A DNA stretch of 64,000 nucleotides from Diphasiastrum complanatum (Eukaryota; Streptophyta; Lycopodiopsida; Lycopodiales; Lycopodiaceae). The notes beneath the pieces are model-generated. The model saw only the letters and a program-made list of their open reading frames with translations, was not told the DNA's origin and ran no database searches. The number at the start of each line of letters is the position of its first letter. The first letter of the stretch is position 1. Below, piece after piece: positions 1-10,888 of this stretch. Where the stretch lies: assembly GCA_029204225.1 (NCBI GenBank), contig CM055106.1, forward strand, positions 37,858,949 through 37,922,948, in the 5' to 3' direction. A program made the translations under genes and the position numbers.

Positions 1-116
1 GTTAAGTTGAGTTTATTTGGCAATTTTGAGGCCACTATGCATCTTCATCTTAGAGATAGACTTTATAAAGTTAATAAGGCCTAAGAATAGTGGATTTACT
101 ATTTCTGGCAACTAGG

Positions 117-411
117 CACAAGCTTATCCACATGTTTGAATGACAACTTGACATGTGTGAGTAATAACTCATTCACATGGAAGTGCAATCTATTTACATA
201 AAGTTTGACCAAAATGACCAATTTCAAGATTCTACTCAAAGGTCAATTTCACACTTGTGTAGATCTAGCTAAAATCAATCTAACTTAATAAAAGTGACTT
301 ATGTACATTATTTCACACGTGGGAACAGGCTCCACACGTGTGAGATCTCACTATGAACATAGATCTTAAGATTAACATGCTACATTAACCAAGTTGGAAG
401 TGACAATTTCA
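117..411 (-). mobile_element. truncated second LTR of an internally deleted retrotransposon
   Basis: These 295 bases repeat almost exactly at 827-1121 in the same orientation, with only scattered mismatches. Read on the minus strand the copy starts with TGAAATTGTC, like the complete LTR at 474-1121. Homology stops at 117, so the distal part of this LTR is missing. Only 62 bases lie between this copy and the other LTR, so the internal region is almost wholly deleted or the element is a TRIM-like derivative. Confidence 0.7.
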
Positions 412-461
412 TTGTCAATGATTTCACAAGAACTATTAATCGTTTAGATCAATCTTAGGCG

Positions 462-473
462 GCTTTGATACCA
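462..473 (-). promoter_or_regulatory. tRNA-Met(i)-type primer binding site
   Basis: The minus strand reads TGGTATCAAAGC directly after the LTR end (...TTGACA). Copia elements elsewhere in this window carry TGGTATCAGAGC at the same place (40,938-40,949 and 58,590-58,601). Its presence fixes the element as a minus-strand LTR retrotransposon. Confidence 0.7.
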
Positions 474-1121
474 TGTCAATTTTCAGAGAAAAAAGACAAT
501 TATGATTGTACTTATCAATCATTAAGAGTTATTGATTGCTTAATACAAAGATCTATCAAGTTCTAGGTGTTAGATCTTGATCTAGATGCTTTACACTATG
601 ATTTAAGCAAGAGCAATGGATCAAATGATTAAAAACATGGATGGGCAGCCAAGCCTTCACACGTCTGAAGAGTGGCTTGTCATCTAGATCCACCAATAGG
701 AGTCAAATATGATCCTTATCCAAAGTTGACTTTCTCACTCTAGCTAGAAACCATCAACTAGTCTCCACAAAAATAAGGATATTCCCTATAAAATAGGATC
801 TAATAGAATCTTTCTATCTTATCACACACAAGCTTATCCACATGTGTGAATGACAACTTGACATGTGTGAGTAATAACTCATTCACATGGAAGTGCAATC
901 TATTTAGATGAAGTTTGACCAAAGTGACCAATTTCTAAATTCTACTCAAAGGTCAATTCCACACTTGTGTAGATCTAGCTAAAATCAATCTAATTTAATA
1001 AAAGTGACTTATGTACATTATTTCACACGTGGGAATAGACTCCACACGTGTGAGATCTCACTATGAACATAGATCTTAAGATTAACATGCTACATTAACC
1101 AAGTTGGAAGTGACAATTTCA
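474..1121 (-). mobile_element. 5' LTR (648 bp) of the deleted element
   Basis: On the minus strand the repeat starts TGAAATTGTCACTTCC and ends AAAATTGACA, the TG...CA form, and is followed at once by the primer binding site. The right flank (1122 on) cannot be tested for a target duplication because the other LTR is truncated. No coding capacity remains, so family assignment (Copia is likely from the primer site) is inference. Confidence 0.7.
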
Positions 1122-2480
1122 ACAGTCGGATGGAAAAAAGGTAAAAAATCTCAAAGACTCAAAATTCTCATGTGCTCTTTGTAGTGCCATTTTGAGCAAT
1201 GAGTAAATTTTTTCTCCTTTCATTTGAGTAGGTCGACTATTTGCATGGCTCTATGTGAGTTTTTAATGTTCTAAGAATTAGTTGTTCCATTTGGGTTATA
1301 CTGTAGTATTTACAAATTTCCGAAGTAACTGGGTGGACCATATTTTTGTTGAGCAACCAGTTAAAATTTTCTCTTTTATCTCGAAAAAACCGTGAGGGCA
1401 CCATGTTACAATATTTGACTTTTCATAGTTGAAGTGTACATTGTTCATTTAGATTACTCTGTGATATTTACAAATTTCCAAAGTAACTAGCCTCTAAGTG
1501 AAGGGTTGAATCCGGACTCTAAACGTGAGCATTTTTTGTATGATTTTTGGGTCGATATCTCCATATGGGATTAGTTGTTTACATATGACCATAATTGTTA
1601 TAATTTGTTGAGTTTTGTAAGCACTTGTTGAGACTTATTAAGCATCTAACGATGGATTCATATTTGTCTTTGATAGCTACAAGTTTAAACTACACCTTCC
1701 TAAGGCTTGTTGTGAAACAGTTAGAAAGGATGGGTAAGCTCAAATTTGTCCCTTGATTTTTGGTTTTGAGGCCGCAACCTGTCATTTTTTGTGGGGTTCA
1801 AAACCTTGATTGAGACGTGACATGCCAATGCAAAGTGACCTAGATTACCACAATAGCATCTTATTTTGGTCTAATCATGACCACTTCAAAGTAACTTGAG
1901 TTCTACAGCTCTAATTCATGAAATTGTAACAATACTGTCTCACACTAGAAAAGATTTAAATCCACTTCAACATTTAAATCCATTTAAATATTCAGCATTT
2001 ATATGGACAATGTTGCCATGAAGGTCATGTTAGTTGTCATAGCGGAATTTTGATATGCATGGTAGACTACTACGACAAGTATAGTAAAGTCCAATGCACT
2101 TGACCTCTGAAAGCAAATTACATATTTAGGTATTGCAACAATTGCTATGTAATGACAATTCTTATTTAGCCCATTCCAATACATAACAAAGACTGAAACA
2201 TAAACTCGATTTTCAAATATAAAAATTGCATCATGCATTATTATGATAACATTCCTCCTAAACTAGAATAAGAAAAGACCTCACGAGCATTCAGATCATT
2301 CTACAGTCCAGAAAAATTCTTTGCTATTATTAAGTGATTAGACTAGTCTAATAGCAAAATTATTAGGTCTTTTTCTCACTTATGTAAATTATGACATGTT
2401 GCACTAAACCATGTGAAATATATGAATGAGAATCGGTCCATAAGCTAAGGAGAGACACCATGATTACACAACTACTTGAG
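1122..2480. other. gene-free stretch with a short direct repeat
   Basis: I see no gene, RNA or known element here. A roughly 50-bp direct repeat (about 1285-1337 and 1440-1492, core TATTTACAAATTTCC, followed by AAGTAACT) shows a small local duplication. The single short open frame at 1999-2238 has no recognisable feature. Confidence 0.5.
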
Positions 2481-2826
2481 ACGGACTTGTCTCATAGAGC
2501 TAGTTTGAAAGCCCCTCAAAGGTAGGCATGCATCGCCCGTATACACATTCACTTAGAATTTGCTTCGAACAGAAACATAGATCATGCTACACGGTAACAC
2601 AAACAGAAAGCACTCTCCACACCAAGCTCACGTAGCAACTGTATTTCTCAAAACAAAACTACATTGTACATATAGTTCTTCACTAAGGCAACCCATGCAT
2701 GATCTAGGTTGCCGTTGACGGGACGCGCGTCCCGTCGACTCGCCTCGTGGTGAGGTCAACTGATCCTTATCCACTGATAGGACCCACAGTACAATAACAT
2801 AGTAGTTCTACTTTAATTCTAACTCT
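2480..2826 (-). mobile_element. probable 3' LTR segment of Copia C1
   Basis: The stretch lies just beyond the RNase H end of the minus-strand Copia pol, separated from it by a purine tract (AAGGGAGAG on the minus strand, 2823-2833). On the minus strand it contains a CTATATGTA box followed by a T/G-rich transcript-end-like sequence, as in Copia LTRs. It holds a perfect 20-bp palindrome at 2717-2736. The outer boundary is not visible, so the extent is approximate. Confidence 0.45.
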
Positions 2827-2878
2827 CTCCCTTAAAGTAGAGTCTACTTTTTATATAGTCATATACATAGCATCAAAG

Positions 2879-3130
2879 TTAACAAACTTTAAGTACTGAA
2901 AGCTTTGATCTAAACTTATCAAACTTTTCTCTAATGAGTGGCTTAGTGAAAATGTCAGCTAGTTGTTTGTCCTTATTACAATGAACAACATGAATTTCAT
3001 GACTTAGCAGCCTCTCACATATAAAGTGATAATGAATCTCAATGTGTTTGGTTCTTGCATGGAACACTGGATTCTTTGCTAAATGAATGCCACTATGACT
3101 GCAATAATGCATTAGGCTGAGATCTGTCAT
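2879..3130 (-). pseudogene. Copia C1 RNase H, C-terminal part
   Basis: The 83-residue frame carries the hallmark end of Copia RNase H: NPVFHARTKHIEIHYHFI followed by ADIFTKPL. In an active element this domain degrades the RNA of the RNA-DNA hybrid during reverse transcription. The upstream catalytic part is missing and the frame begins next to the RT fragment, so the RT C-terminus with its YVDD box and the RNase H N-terminus have been deleted between them. Not functional. Confidence 0.85.
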
Positions 3131-3690
3131 CTCGAATTGTTCATGTCTATCATCTCTTGACTATTTTCCATGATAATCAAAACAACCATACCATCAAAGC
3201 ACAAGACATAAAGATTTGGATCAGAATGTGTTCTCACCATACCCTTAGAACAAAAGTAGGCATCAATCCCGCTGTACCATGCACGTGGTGTCTGTTTAAG
3301 ACCATAAAGTACTTTATTCAAGCGACATACTTTATTCTCCTGTCCTTTCGTTACAAAGCCTTCAGATTGATCCATGAACACCTCTTCTTCTAACTCACCA
3401 TTTAGAAAAGCAAATTTCACATCCATCTGATGCAAAGGCCAACCAAAATGTGAGGCTAAAGCAACAAGTAGACATAGAGTATTCCACTTACATACTGGTG
3501 CAAAAGTCTCTTCATAGTCGATCCCTTTACTTTGTGCATGCCCTTTGATCACCAATCTTGCTTTGTGCTTTGCATGGTACTTAGTCCTATATACCCATTT
3601 ACAACCAATGGGTTTATTGCCAACTGGTGGTTCCACTAAGTCCCATATGCTATGCTTAGCAATTGAATCCATCTCTTCTTCCATGGCCTT
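3127..3690 (-). pseudogene. Copia C1 reverse transcriptase fragment (RVT_2)
   Basis: The frame matches the Copia RT family: PIGCKWVYRTKYHA, the KARLVIKGHAQSKGIDYEET segment, FLNGELEEEVFMDQ, and LYGLKQTPRAWYS. It stops before the catalytic YVDD box, which is lost in the deletion that joins RT to RNase H near 3130. Upstream, 3690-4086 contains the RT N-terminal linker in other frames (3636-3851), so frameshifts are present as well. A dead copy. Confidence 0.87.
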
Positions 3691-4086
3691 GACCCAAATG
3701 TCATCATCCTTTGCTTCAACATAAGTCGAAGGTTCTTTGCTTTGAATAATATTGGATAAGAGAGCATAATTTGTTTCATACCTTTTAGGTTATGTCTTCT
3801 CTCTTGTTGATCTTCGTAGCTCTCCCTAGCTAGATGATCCTGGAAAGTCATCCGTGTCGCGGCTCTCCATCAATCTCTCAAACCACTTAGGGAGCTTCCT
3901 GTCAGGTGAATGACAACCTGGTGAAAATGTATTCCATGGTACATCTTTCTCCTTGCGTTTGTCACCTGCAACTTCAATCCTTCTTACACCAAAAGGTTTA
4001 TCTCTACCTCTCCAACCTGTCTCTTGAGGTTGAGTAGTAGTATCACGAGGTGTATGGCTTCTTCTTCGTGAATGCCTCCTCAGGGG

Positions 4087-4640
4087 TTAACTTTGGTATG
4101 GCAATGGTAGGCTCTTTTGAAGATAGATTGTTGTACTGCATGCTTTTGACCAAAAATCTTTTGGTAGCTTCATGTCAGCTAGTATAGATCTGGCACTTTT
4201 CACAATCGTACAATGCTTGTGCTCACCTACACCCTTGACTTCAAGAGTATGAGCTTGCGTAAATTGTCTTTTGATCCCACATTGATCACAAAGATCATTG
4301 AAGTTGGTAGACTTGTACTCGCCTCCACTATTAGATTTTAGAACTTTGATCTCCATACCTGTTTGATTTTTGACCAATGCTTTGAAGCTCTTGAAAGTGG
4401 CAAACACATCCGATTTCTTCTTCAAGAAGTAAATCCACGTCTTGTGTGATATATCATCAATGAAGGTCATGAAATAGAAGGCTTTACCTAAGGACATAGT
4501 CCTCATAGGCCCGCATAGATCTATGTGGATCAAATCCAGAATGTTCTTTGCCCTTGCAACACCACCTCTATTGAGCTTCTCTTGATGTTGCTTCCCATAC
4601 ACACATGACTCGCACATCGTCAAAGCCACTAATCTCTTAT
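4087..4640 (-). pseudogene. Copia C1 GAG-pre-integrase and integrase fragment
   Basis: The reading frame opens with the zinc-type CESCVYGKQ motif, followed by the integrase core: HIDLCGP (first Asp), FIDDIS, then GGEY. The second catalytic Asp of the family (usually RSDNGGEY) reads KSNSGGEY here, so Asp has become Asn. The GVAERK box is degenerate (GVGEHK), though its Glu remains. Gag and protease are absent upstream. With the RT deletion this makes C1 immobile. Confidence 0.85.
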
Positions 4641-4748
4641 GATTACCTCATAGTGGAGGACTTATTGTATTATCATGGATCTTATTCCTATGTAGATATG
4701 ATTTATCAGTCACTTGAATGGTGGGATCAGTGCTTCCACGATGCTAAT

Positions 4749-5060
4749 TGTGAAAGATTCAACTAGTTTGATCATTTTGTCAATATTTTCATAGTTGGCA
4801 TATTGAGGCCAAAACTTGTGTTAGACTTAGAGAATAACTTTTCAAAGTTCATTAGTCTAAATTTCATTTGAATAAACTCTTTTTGAAAGTGTGGAAAAGT
4901 TAGAAGTCGAGTTTGAGTATATTCAAATTTGAATGTTGGGTACTTTGAATCTAGACCGAAAAATAGTAGGGTTTGCATTTTGGTGGGAAAGCCAAGTGGC
5001 CAAATAGGGTTTGAACCTATTATAAAAGGATTTCTCTTTTCTATCTCATTTTATGACTTT
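4749..5060 (+). mobile_element. 5' part of an LTR of the C4 Copia family
   Basis: From TGTGAAAGATTCAACTAG onward the sequence follows the C4 LTRs (57,940 and 63,310) through the ATTGAGGCCAAAACTTG block and the TATAAAAGGAT box. After about 5060 homology ends, so the R/U5 part is missing. It has the opposite orientation to C1 and is probably a separate, truncated insertion. Confidence 0.8.
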
Positions 5061-5158
5061 TCCATACTTTTTGGACATCAATCCCTTGTAGACCAGAGTA
5101 ACATTTTAACGAACTATGATAGCCAACAAAAGTGCAAGTTAGAGTCCTAAAAATCTCA

Positions 5159-5278
5159 GAAGAAAAAGATTCAATCTCGATGCAGGTCACTAAAAAGGTC
5201 TATCTGACTTCAATCGTCGGTGATTGAAGCCAGACATCTATTTTTAGTGACCTGCATCGAGATTAAATCTTTTTCTTT
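5159..5278. repeat. near-perfect hairpin, 57-bp arms and 6-nt loop
   Basis: The left arm (5159-5215) and right arm (5222-5278) are reverse complements with roughly 8 mismatches, most in one internal bulge next to CACTAAAAA. The outer 38 bp differ by only one or two bases and the loop is GTCGGT. No flanking target duplication is clear. It could be a small foldback element or a young small-RNA hairpin precursor; the sequence alone cannot decide. Confidence 0.8.
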
Positions 5279-6832
5279 TGAGCCAACTTCACCTAAAGGA
5301 GGTTCTGCTTCTAGTTAAACATTACGTAAGACTTCTGCCAATCGTAGCTAGTAACTTATGATAAAGTTAAAAACTTACTCAAAATCAAGCTCGCAATTGG
5401 AGCATGCAAGAATGTCCTCCTTGAAGGCAATGTTCCTTTTGAGAGGTCAAGTTTTTCTTGGCACGCGCGCTGTTGCAAACTTCAAAATAGCATCAACACA
5501 TTGCCGATTGCTTTATAATGCAAGAGATGATCATCTTCTTTAAAGGCAGTCCTGCTTCAATAGCTGGCATCTAAAAATGAGTTCTAACACGCACCCTCTA
5601 AGAACTTACAGAAAAACGAGTTCTTTCAAGCACCTTCCGATGTAATCAGAAAAGGTAATGTGCTCAAAGAAAGCGATGCAACACTACCGATGTGATCAGA
5701 GTAAACGATAGAGGTTGTACTGAACTCGTATAGCTTCTCGAGCATAGCCTCTAAGCCTTGTCTCTTAATTGACGATTAATTATGAGAGGCCTCTAGTTTA
5801 TTAGGGGGCAGTTATTTAGTCCGGGGCTAGCTAATTAAGATGAAAGACGACTAGTTAGGGTTGATTGACATCCCAGACGACTAGATCATTATGGGACAAT
5901 TAGTTAATTAGGAAACCTCTTGAGTTAATTGGATGCCTAGTTTATTGGGGAACGACTAGTTAATTGGCTAGTTAACGGCTTGTGTGGGGACGACTAGTTG
6001 GGAGAGAGCTAGCTAATTAAAATGTAAGATGGCTAGTTAATTAGTGGACGATGAGGGGACTACTCGAGTTAATTGAATGTCCTCCCAGTACATCAATCAA
6101 CCAATTACTTATGAATTATTTTGTCTTATCTAAGCTTTTCTTAGAAGTTAGAACCAAGAATTCTAGCGATTGAACTTGTAGGAAGTAAAAAAAGTTCAAA
6201 AAATGACCATTTTTGGTGATTTTGGGGGATGGATTTCTCCAAATCCATAAGGAGATCATTCTGAAATTAACTACAGCATGATTAACATTCCTTTCTACCT
6301 TCCCAGCAATCTATCAGACTTGTGAATTGATGACCGGTGGCTTATGCACCATCTCCATCAAGTTTGAAGCTATTTTGACTTCTACAAATCAAGAAATCTT
6401 CATTCTCAGCCTATACTGCATCTTAGGATCAGTGTGAATGCTTCATGAAAATCTAATTGATGGTTTAAGACTGTTGGTAGCATCAATTTTGAGCTTGGAG
6501 AGGTGTTTGCACGTTTTTGCATGATTCCTTCTTGTGGAAGTGCGCCCTACTACAGATTTCTGGCAGCTCTGATCTCGCACGTGTAAAGCCTAGGTGACAG
6601 GATGATGTGGCAAGCATCTTGTTCACTTGGTCTTCCTCTGTACTGAGCTTTACAACACCCAATTTGGTGTCCTGTAGCCAAAGTTATGATCATCTGAAGT
6701 TTTGCAGTTTTGTGAGTAAAATTGGCAAAATTTTGAATTGTTCTGATTGCATGCCAGTCATTTTTCCTAATTTGTAGTACTGTGTTTGCATGTATTAGTT
6801 GCATGCTGATTCTCAGAATGATTGCAGCTTGA
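5279..6832. other. unassigned sequence with degenerate CTAGTTAATT repeats
   Basis: No gene is evident. Between about 5770 and 6070 the motif CTAGTTAATT and variants (GACTAGTTAATTGG, GCTAGCTAATTAA) recur many times without a fixed period. The last 290 bases (6541-6832) are fused in frame to the broken C-terminus of the G1 third ORF but share nothing with the intact counterpart at about 50.88-51.07 kb. Confidence 0.5.
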
Positions 6833-9762
6833 TAATATACGCGAGCGACTGGCAACTGGTCTTCGACCTTGTCGGAAGCGAGGGCCTTATTTGGATCAAA
6901 AAATATGGAGGGAAGGAAATCATCCCATTTTGTTTCAATGCCCATTAAATATTCCAAGTCCCGGGCATAAGTGGCTGCCGCGCGGACTGTGGGATCGGGA
7001 CAATTGATGTAGTGGTTGGCGAATGTGGAGAGAGCCCTTCTGGCATCTACATCCGTTGTCCACCCATATTCGGATTTGATGATTGGCTAGTTGAAATTGT
7101 TGAGTGTGATCTGGTCCAGAGGAGTGTCACATTCCTCCCATTTGGATCTTCTTGGACATGGCAGGAAATGCGCGTTCACTCGTAACTGTTGCGGACTCGT
7201 CACATAAGCCCTGATGGCCGCAGGGTCTCTCTCAAATAACTGCTGGCGCCACTCCGGTTGTGGTTGGAGGGCATGTAAGGCTTGCAGTTCTTTTCCCTTG
7301 ATGGTCTGAGCTGAGAATGATAACTGCCAGCTGCCTCTTGATGACTCGTGGGGATATTTGGATAAAAATTCATTGATGTTCTCCTCCACGGATTTCGGTC
7401 TTCGGAAGGCCCGGTTGGCAGATATCATTCGTGACCCTCTGGATGATGTTGCTGGCCCCTGGCTGGTGGTTGCGCCTTGGTTCTGGTCGCGCGTCTCAAT
7501 GGCCACATCTATTTGCCCTTGGTCCTGGCCTTCGGACCCTTGATCTGGTTGAAATCCCCCTGTTTCCTGTTGGCTCTGATCTTGGCTGGTACTAGCCTAT
7601 GCAACATCAAAATTAGGTGGCAGTGAAATTACCACGGGGGAGGGCTGCACCTTCGTTTCCATGTATTTCTGGCATGCCTTGAGGCCTTGCTTGGCTTGGG
7701 CGAGCTCTTGCATTGCACTTGTCCGATACTTATTGAACTCCACCTGGTAGCTATTCAGAGTTTGGCTATAAATCTGCACCTGACGCCGTAGAAGATTCAT
7801 CTTTGATTGGAAAAGTGGTCTTGTGTCCGGTGTAGATTGAGCTAACCAGGCGAGCTTCCCATCTTGTAAGGCTTCAAACTCTATCCCCAAGCGCGTGTTC
7901 TCTGCTTCCAAAAGTGTAAGTTGTGCCTGGATGGGGGAAGCCGTTGGGATGCTTCAGTTTGAAGCTCCCGCACCTTTGTGGAGGCTTCCGTCAGCGCTTT
8001 GGAGAGGCTTTGAATATATTTGTTTCTCTTCCTCCTGCTGCAACTTGGCAATCTCCTAGTGCCCTGCTTGTTCGTGTTGCTAAGCCAGAATCAGCTCTTG
8101 CTGCAGCTTGGTGAGGTCTGTTCGCAGTTGTGTATTACTTGTTGCCAACTGTAGTACCCTACTTTCTAGAATAGCTTTGGCTGCTACCGCATCCAGGATG
8201 TATTTTCCTAGGGTTTGGTACGCCGTCGTTAAATCCATGAGAGCAGCTGGTACACTGGCACTAGCAGGGGCTTGTGTTGTATCGGCCCTGACGACTTGTG
8301 GAATTTCGTCGTCATTGTCTTTGATTATGTTTTCATTTATCCTGATGCCATCTGGGGCGCTAGGGTCAGCCCGATCTGGTGATGTTACAAAAATTGCTTG
8401 TACAAATGTTCATCAGACAGCAGTTGGCTGCCCTCGGCAACCTTTGGCGAAGCGGGTGGGGTGTGAGAAACAACTGTGGAAACAGGGACGAGGACGGTTT
8501 GTCCTAACGAGAGGATGGGAGGAACAGTGGGGAACTTAAGGGTGGTGTGGAGTATGGAAGAAGGTGAGGATGGAGCGGAAAGTGTCTGGTGTGGGGGTGA
8601 AAAATTGATAACTTGCATCCATGTCAGAGTGTCGAGGGACAATTGCGAAATCAGAAGGGTTGAATGTGAGAGGAGCAACGGTGATGGCAGGAGCAATGGA
8701 GGATGCGATGGTGATGGATGGAGTAGCGGACACTAGAAGAGAAGTAGGAGTGGTATCAACAGAAGAAATGAGGATGGAGACAGAAACAAATGTGGATGGA
8801 ATAGGAAGAGAGGTAGTGACAATAGTAATTGAAGTGGGGGGTTGCACGAAAGAAGAAGTGACGGTGGTTGATGGAGTATTTAGTGCGGCAGTGGAGACAC
8901 GTCGTCGGGTAACAGGTGGAGATGTGGATGTAGAGGCAGTGCCATGCATTCGTTTGCTAGCCATTGTGTTAATGACTGCAAGTTGGGATGAGGTAGATGC
9001 TTGAGATGGTGGGTAAAGGTTAGTATGTGACACAAGGGTAGATAGCAGGGATGAGCGTCGGAAACCTCGCAGTTTCGTCTCAAGAAGTGCGCAAACAAAG
9101 TTACACAACAGGAAGTCTGCTGCGATTCGCTCACGGTTGTTGGGTTTGATGGAGTTTGTTAGTTCTCGAATAATAAAGCTATGCCAGTCGTATGGCACAA
9201 CAGAGGGATTAGGGAATTTCAGAAAGGATTCTACTATCTGACTCAGCAGCGTAGACTGGATTCTGTCCTTGCAAAATGTTGAAATAACCAAAAAGTTATT
9301 CAACAAATGCGCAGCTGTCTAAATGACGGGTTCCGTGATAGCTTCTATTAGGTAACCATTGTTAGTCTGGATGGGGATTTCTGGTGTGGTTTGGATGATG
9401 AATGGTTTGATCAAAGCTTTGGCGTGGCGATGGGAGATGGGTTGACGATCATCGGACATAATGCCAACGGTGATCATCGAGTCAGTGTTAATCCTGACCT
9501 TGTACGTGGTACCTTGGTACAGGAAGTGGAAACGAGCCTTGTCCTTGTTCCAGGTGGCATAAGCGTGGAGGGCGAGGCCCATGTTAATCTCAGAATGGAA
9601 GAGCGCCGAGTAAAACCCAAGTGCTTCAAGGAGGGGCCTGGCTGTCTGCAGCCATGGTTGGATCAAAGTGTCAGAGGGTAGAGGCCAAATCTGCGTGGCC
9701 TCGGGGATGTCACGCTGGATCACCTGTTTGGCGCCAGAGTCTTTAGAGGATGAGGAGGCCAT
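6833..9762 (-). pseudogene. G1 third ORF downstream of integrase (function unknown)
   Basis: This is a sense-strand ORF that follows integrase in both G1 and G3 (48,013-51,068), now split by stops and frameshifts. From the N-terminus: a conserved roughly 250-residue domain starting MASSSSKDSGAKQVIQ; a Ser/Thr/Pro-rich low-complexity stretch; a long Gln/Leu/Glu-rich probable coiled coil (about 8.2-7.6 kb); a Gln-rich segment; and a helical C-terminal part with MGIETKWDDFLPS. I see no signal peptide or transmembrane segment, so it does not look like an envelope gene. A distant relation to plant transposon-protein domains found in Athila/Tat elements is possible but unproven. Truncated at 6833. 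Confidence 0.75.
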
Positions 9763-10888
9763 GTTAGCAATGATGATTAGTGGTCGAAAAAAGTCGGAAA
9801 AGTAGAAAACAATGGAAAATGGAAGGAAACAGTAGAAAACTGAGAATAATGAGTGTTGGATGACAATGATTGTAGTTCAGAGCGCAGATCGGTGTTTGAT
9901 ATGAGTAAACGACAGTTGGTAGGAAGTTTGGCTGAAAACAGAAAACTTGGCATTTTCAGTGGAAATTTCAGCAGAGCTTTGCTAGCAAAGGTGACAAATG
10001 ACTCAAATTCAGCCCTTATATAGCGGAATTTAGAGTACGTATTAGGTAAAATTCACTTTTCCTTATTCAGTTCCACCCAAACTTTGGCAGACACCTTCTT
10101 CACAAAATTCTAAGACCTCAGGGAAGTTTGCGAGAGTTCAGAATATGATTTGACTGCTATGCGAAGGTTTTGCGAGGGTTCGGGCTGTCTGTGAGGGTTC
10201 AACTCTCGCAGGAAGTGATCTCTCGTGGAACTTGTTCCTGTGATTGGATTTTCAAGATCAGACCATGTAGACAAGCTAATTTCACTGCTCTGATTCCATT
10301 TAGGCACCTTGCGAGAGTTGGTAAGTTGATCTTAATGCTCTGTGAGGGTTTTGAAAATTTTGCTTTTGGGAACTCTCGCATACACTAAAAAATGATGATT
10401 CCTCCATCAAGAACTCTTGCAAAGATTTTCATGGATGCATCTCGGTTAGATCTGGTGACTGTCCAATTTTCAAGAGCTATCTCCCAGGGGATCTCAAAAA
10501 ATCATGAAAAAAGTGCTCCTTCAGAGTGTTTTTTGATGAGATCTCGAGATTTTCTGATTTTTAACTTTTGTAAACTGGTAATCAGCTTCATCCAAGCTTG
10601 ATCTGACTGTTGGTAGTGCTCTGGAAGTTCTGATGGATTCTTGGTAGTAGATCCCTTGGTCAGTCTGATGATCTGCTTTCTTTTTGACCCTATCAGGATC
10701 TGGATCCTCCTTGGATTCTAATGGATTTTCTCGATCCTGCCAGATCTGGCTGAATCTTGATGGATTTAGCTTGATTTGGCTTGATCTCCTTAGATCTAGC
10801 AGTAATGGCTGAGCAGATAAGCTTTTTGTAACGTGCCATCCCCAATCTGGATCTGTCTTACTGTGGTGGCCAGTACTTGTGCAACCGG
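9763..10888 (-). other. G1 spacer between integrase and third ORF
   Basis: Non-coding in G1 and colinear with 46,891-48,012 in G3. It carries several copies of GCGAGAGTT/GCGAGGGTT and the reverse complement AACTCTCGC, the same decamer that fills the element's 5' leader. A TATA-like TATATAG (about 10,018) lies upstream of the third ORF and may serve a subgenomic promoter; that is inference. Confidence 0.6.

Noticed and set aside
8108-9681. Plus-strand frames of 86-143 codons within G1
   Set aside because: They are antisense shadows of the third ORF, whose minus-strand reading matches G3.
6833-9762. Envelope-like gene
   Set aside because: The position after integrase fits, but I see no signal peptide, membrane segment or Cys pattern; low-complexity and coiled-coil content argue against it.
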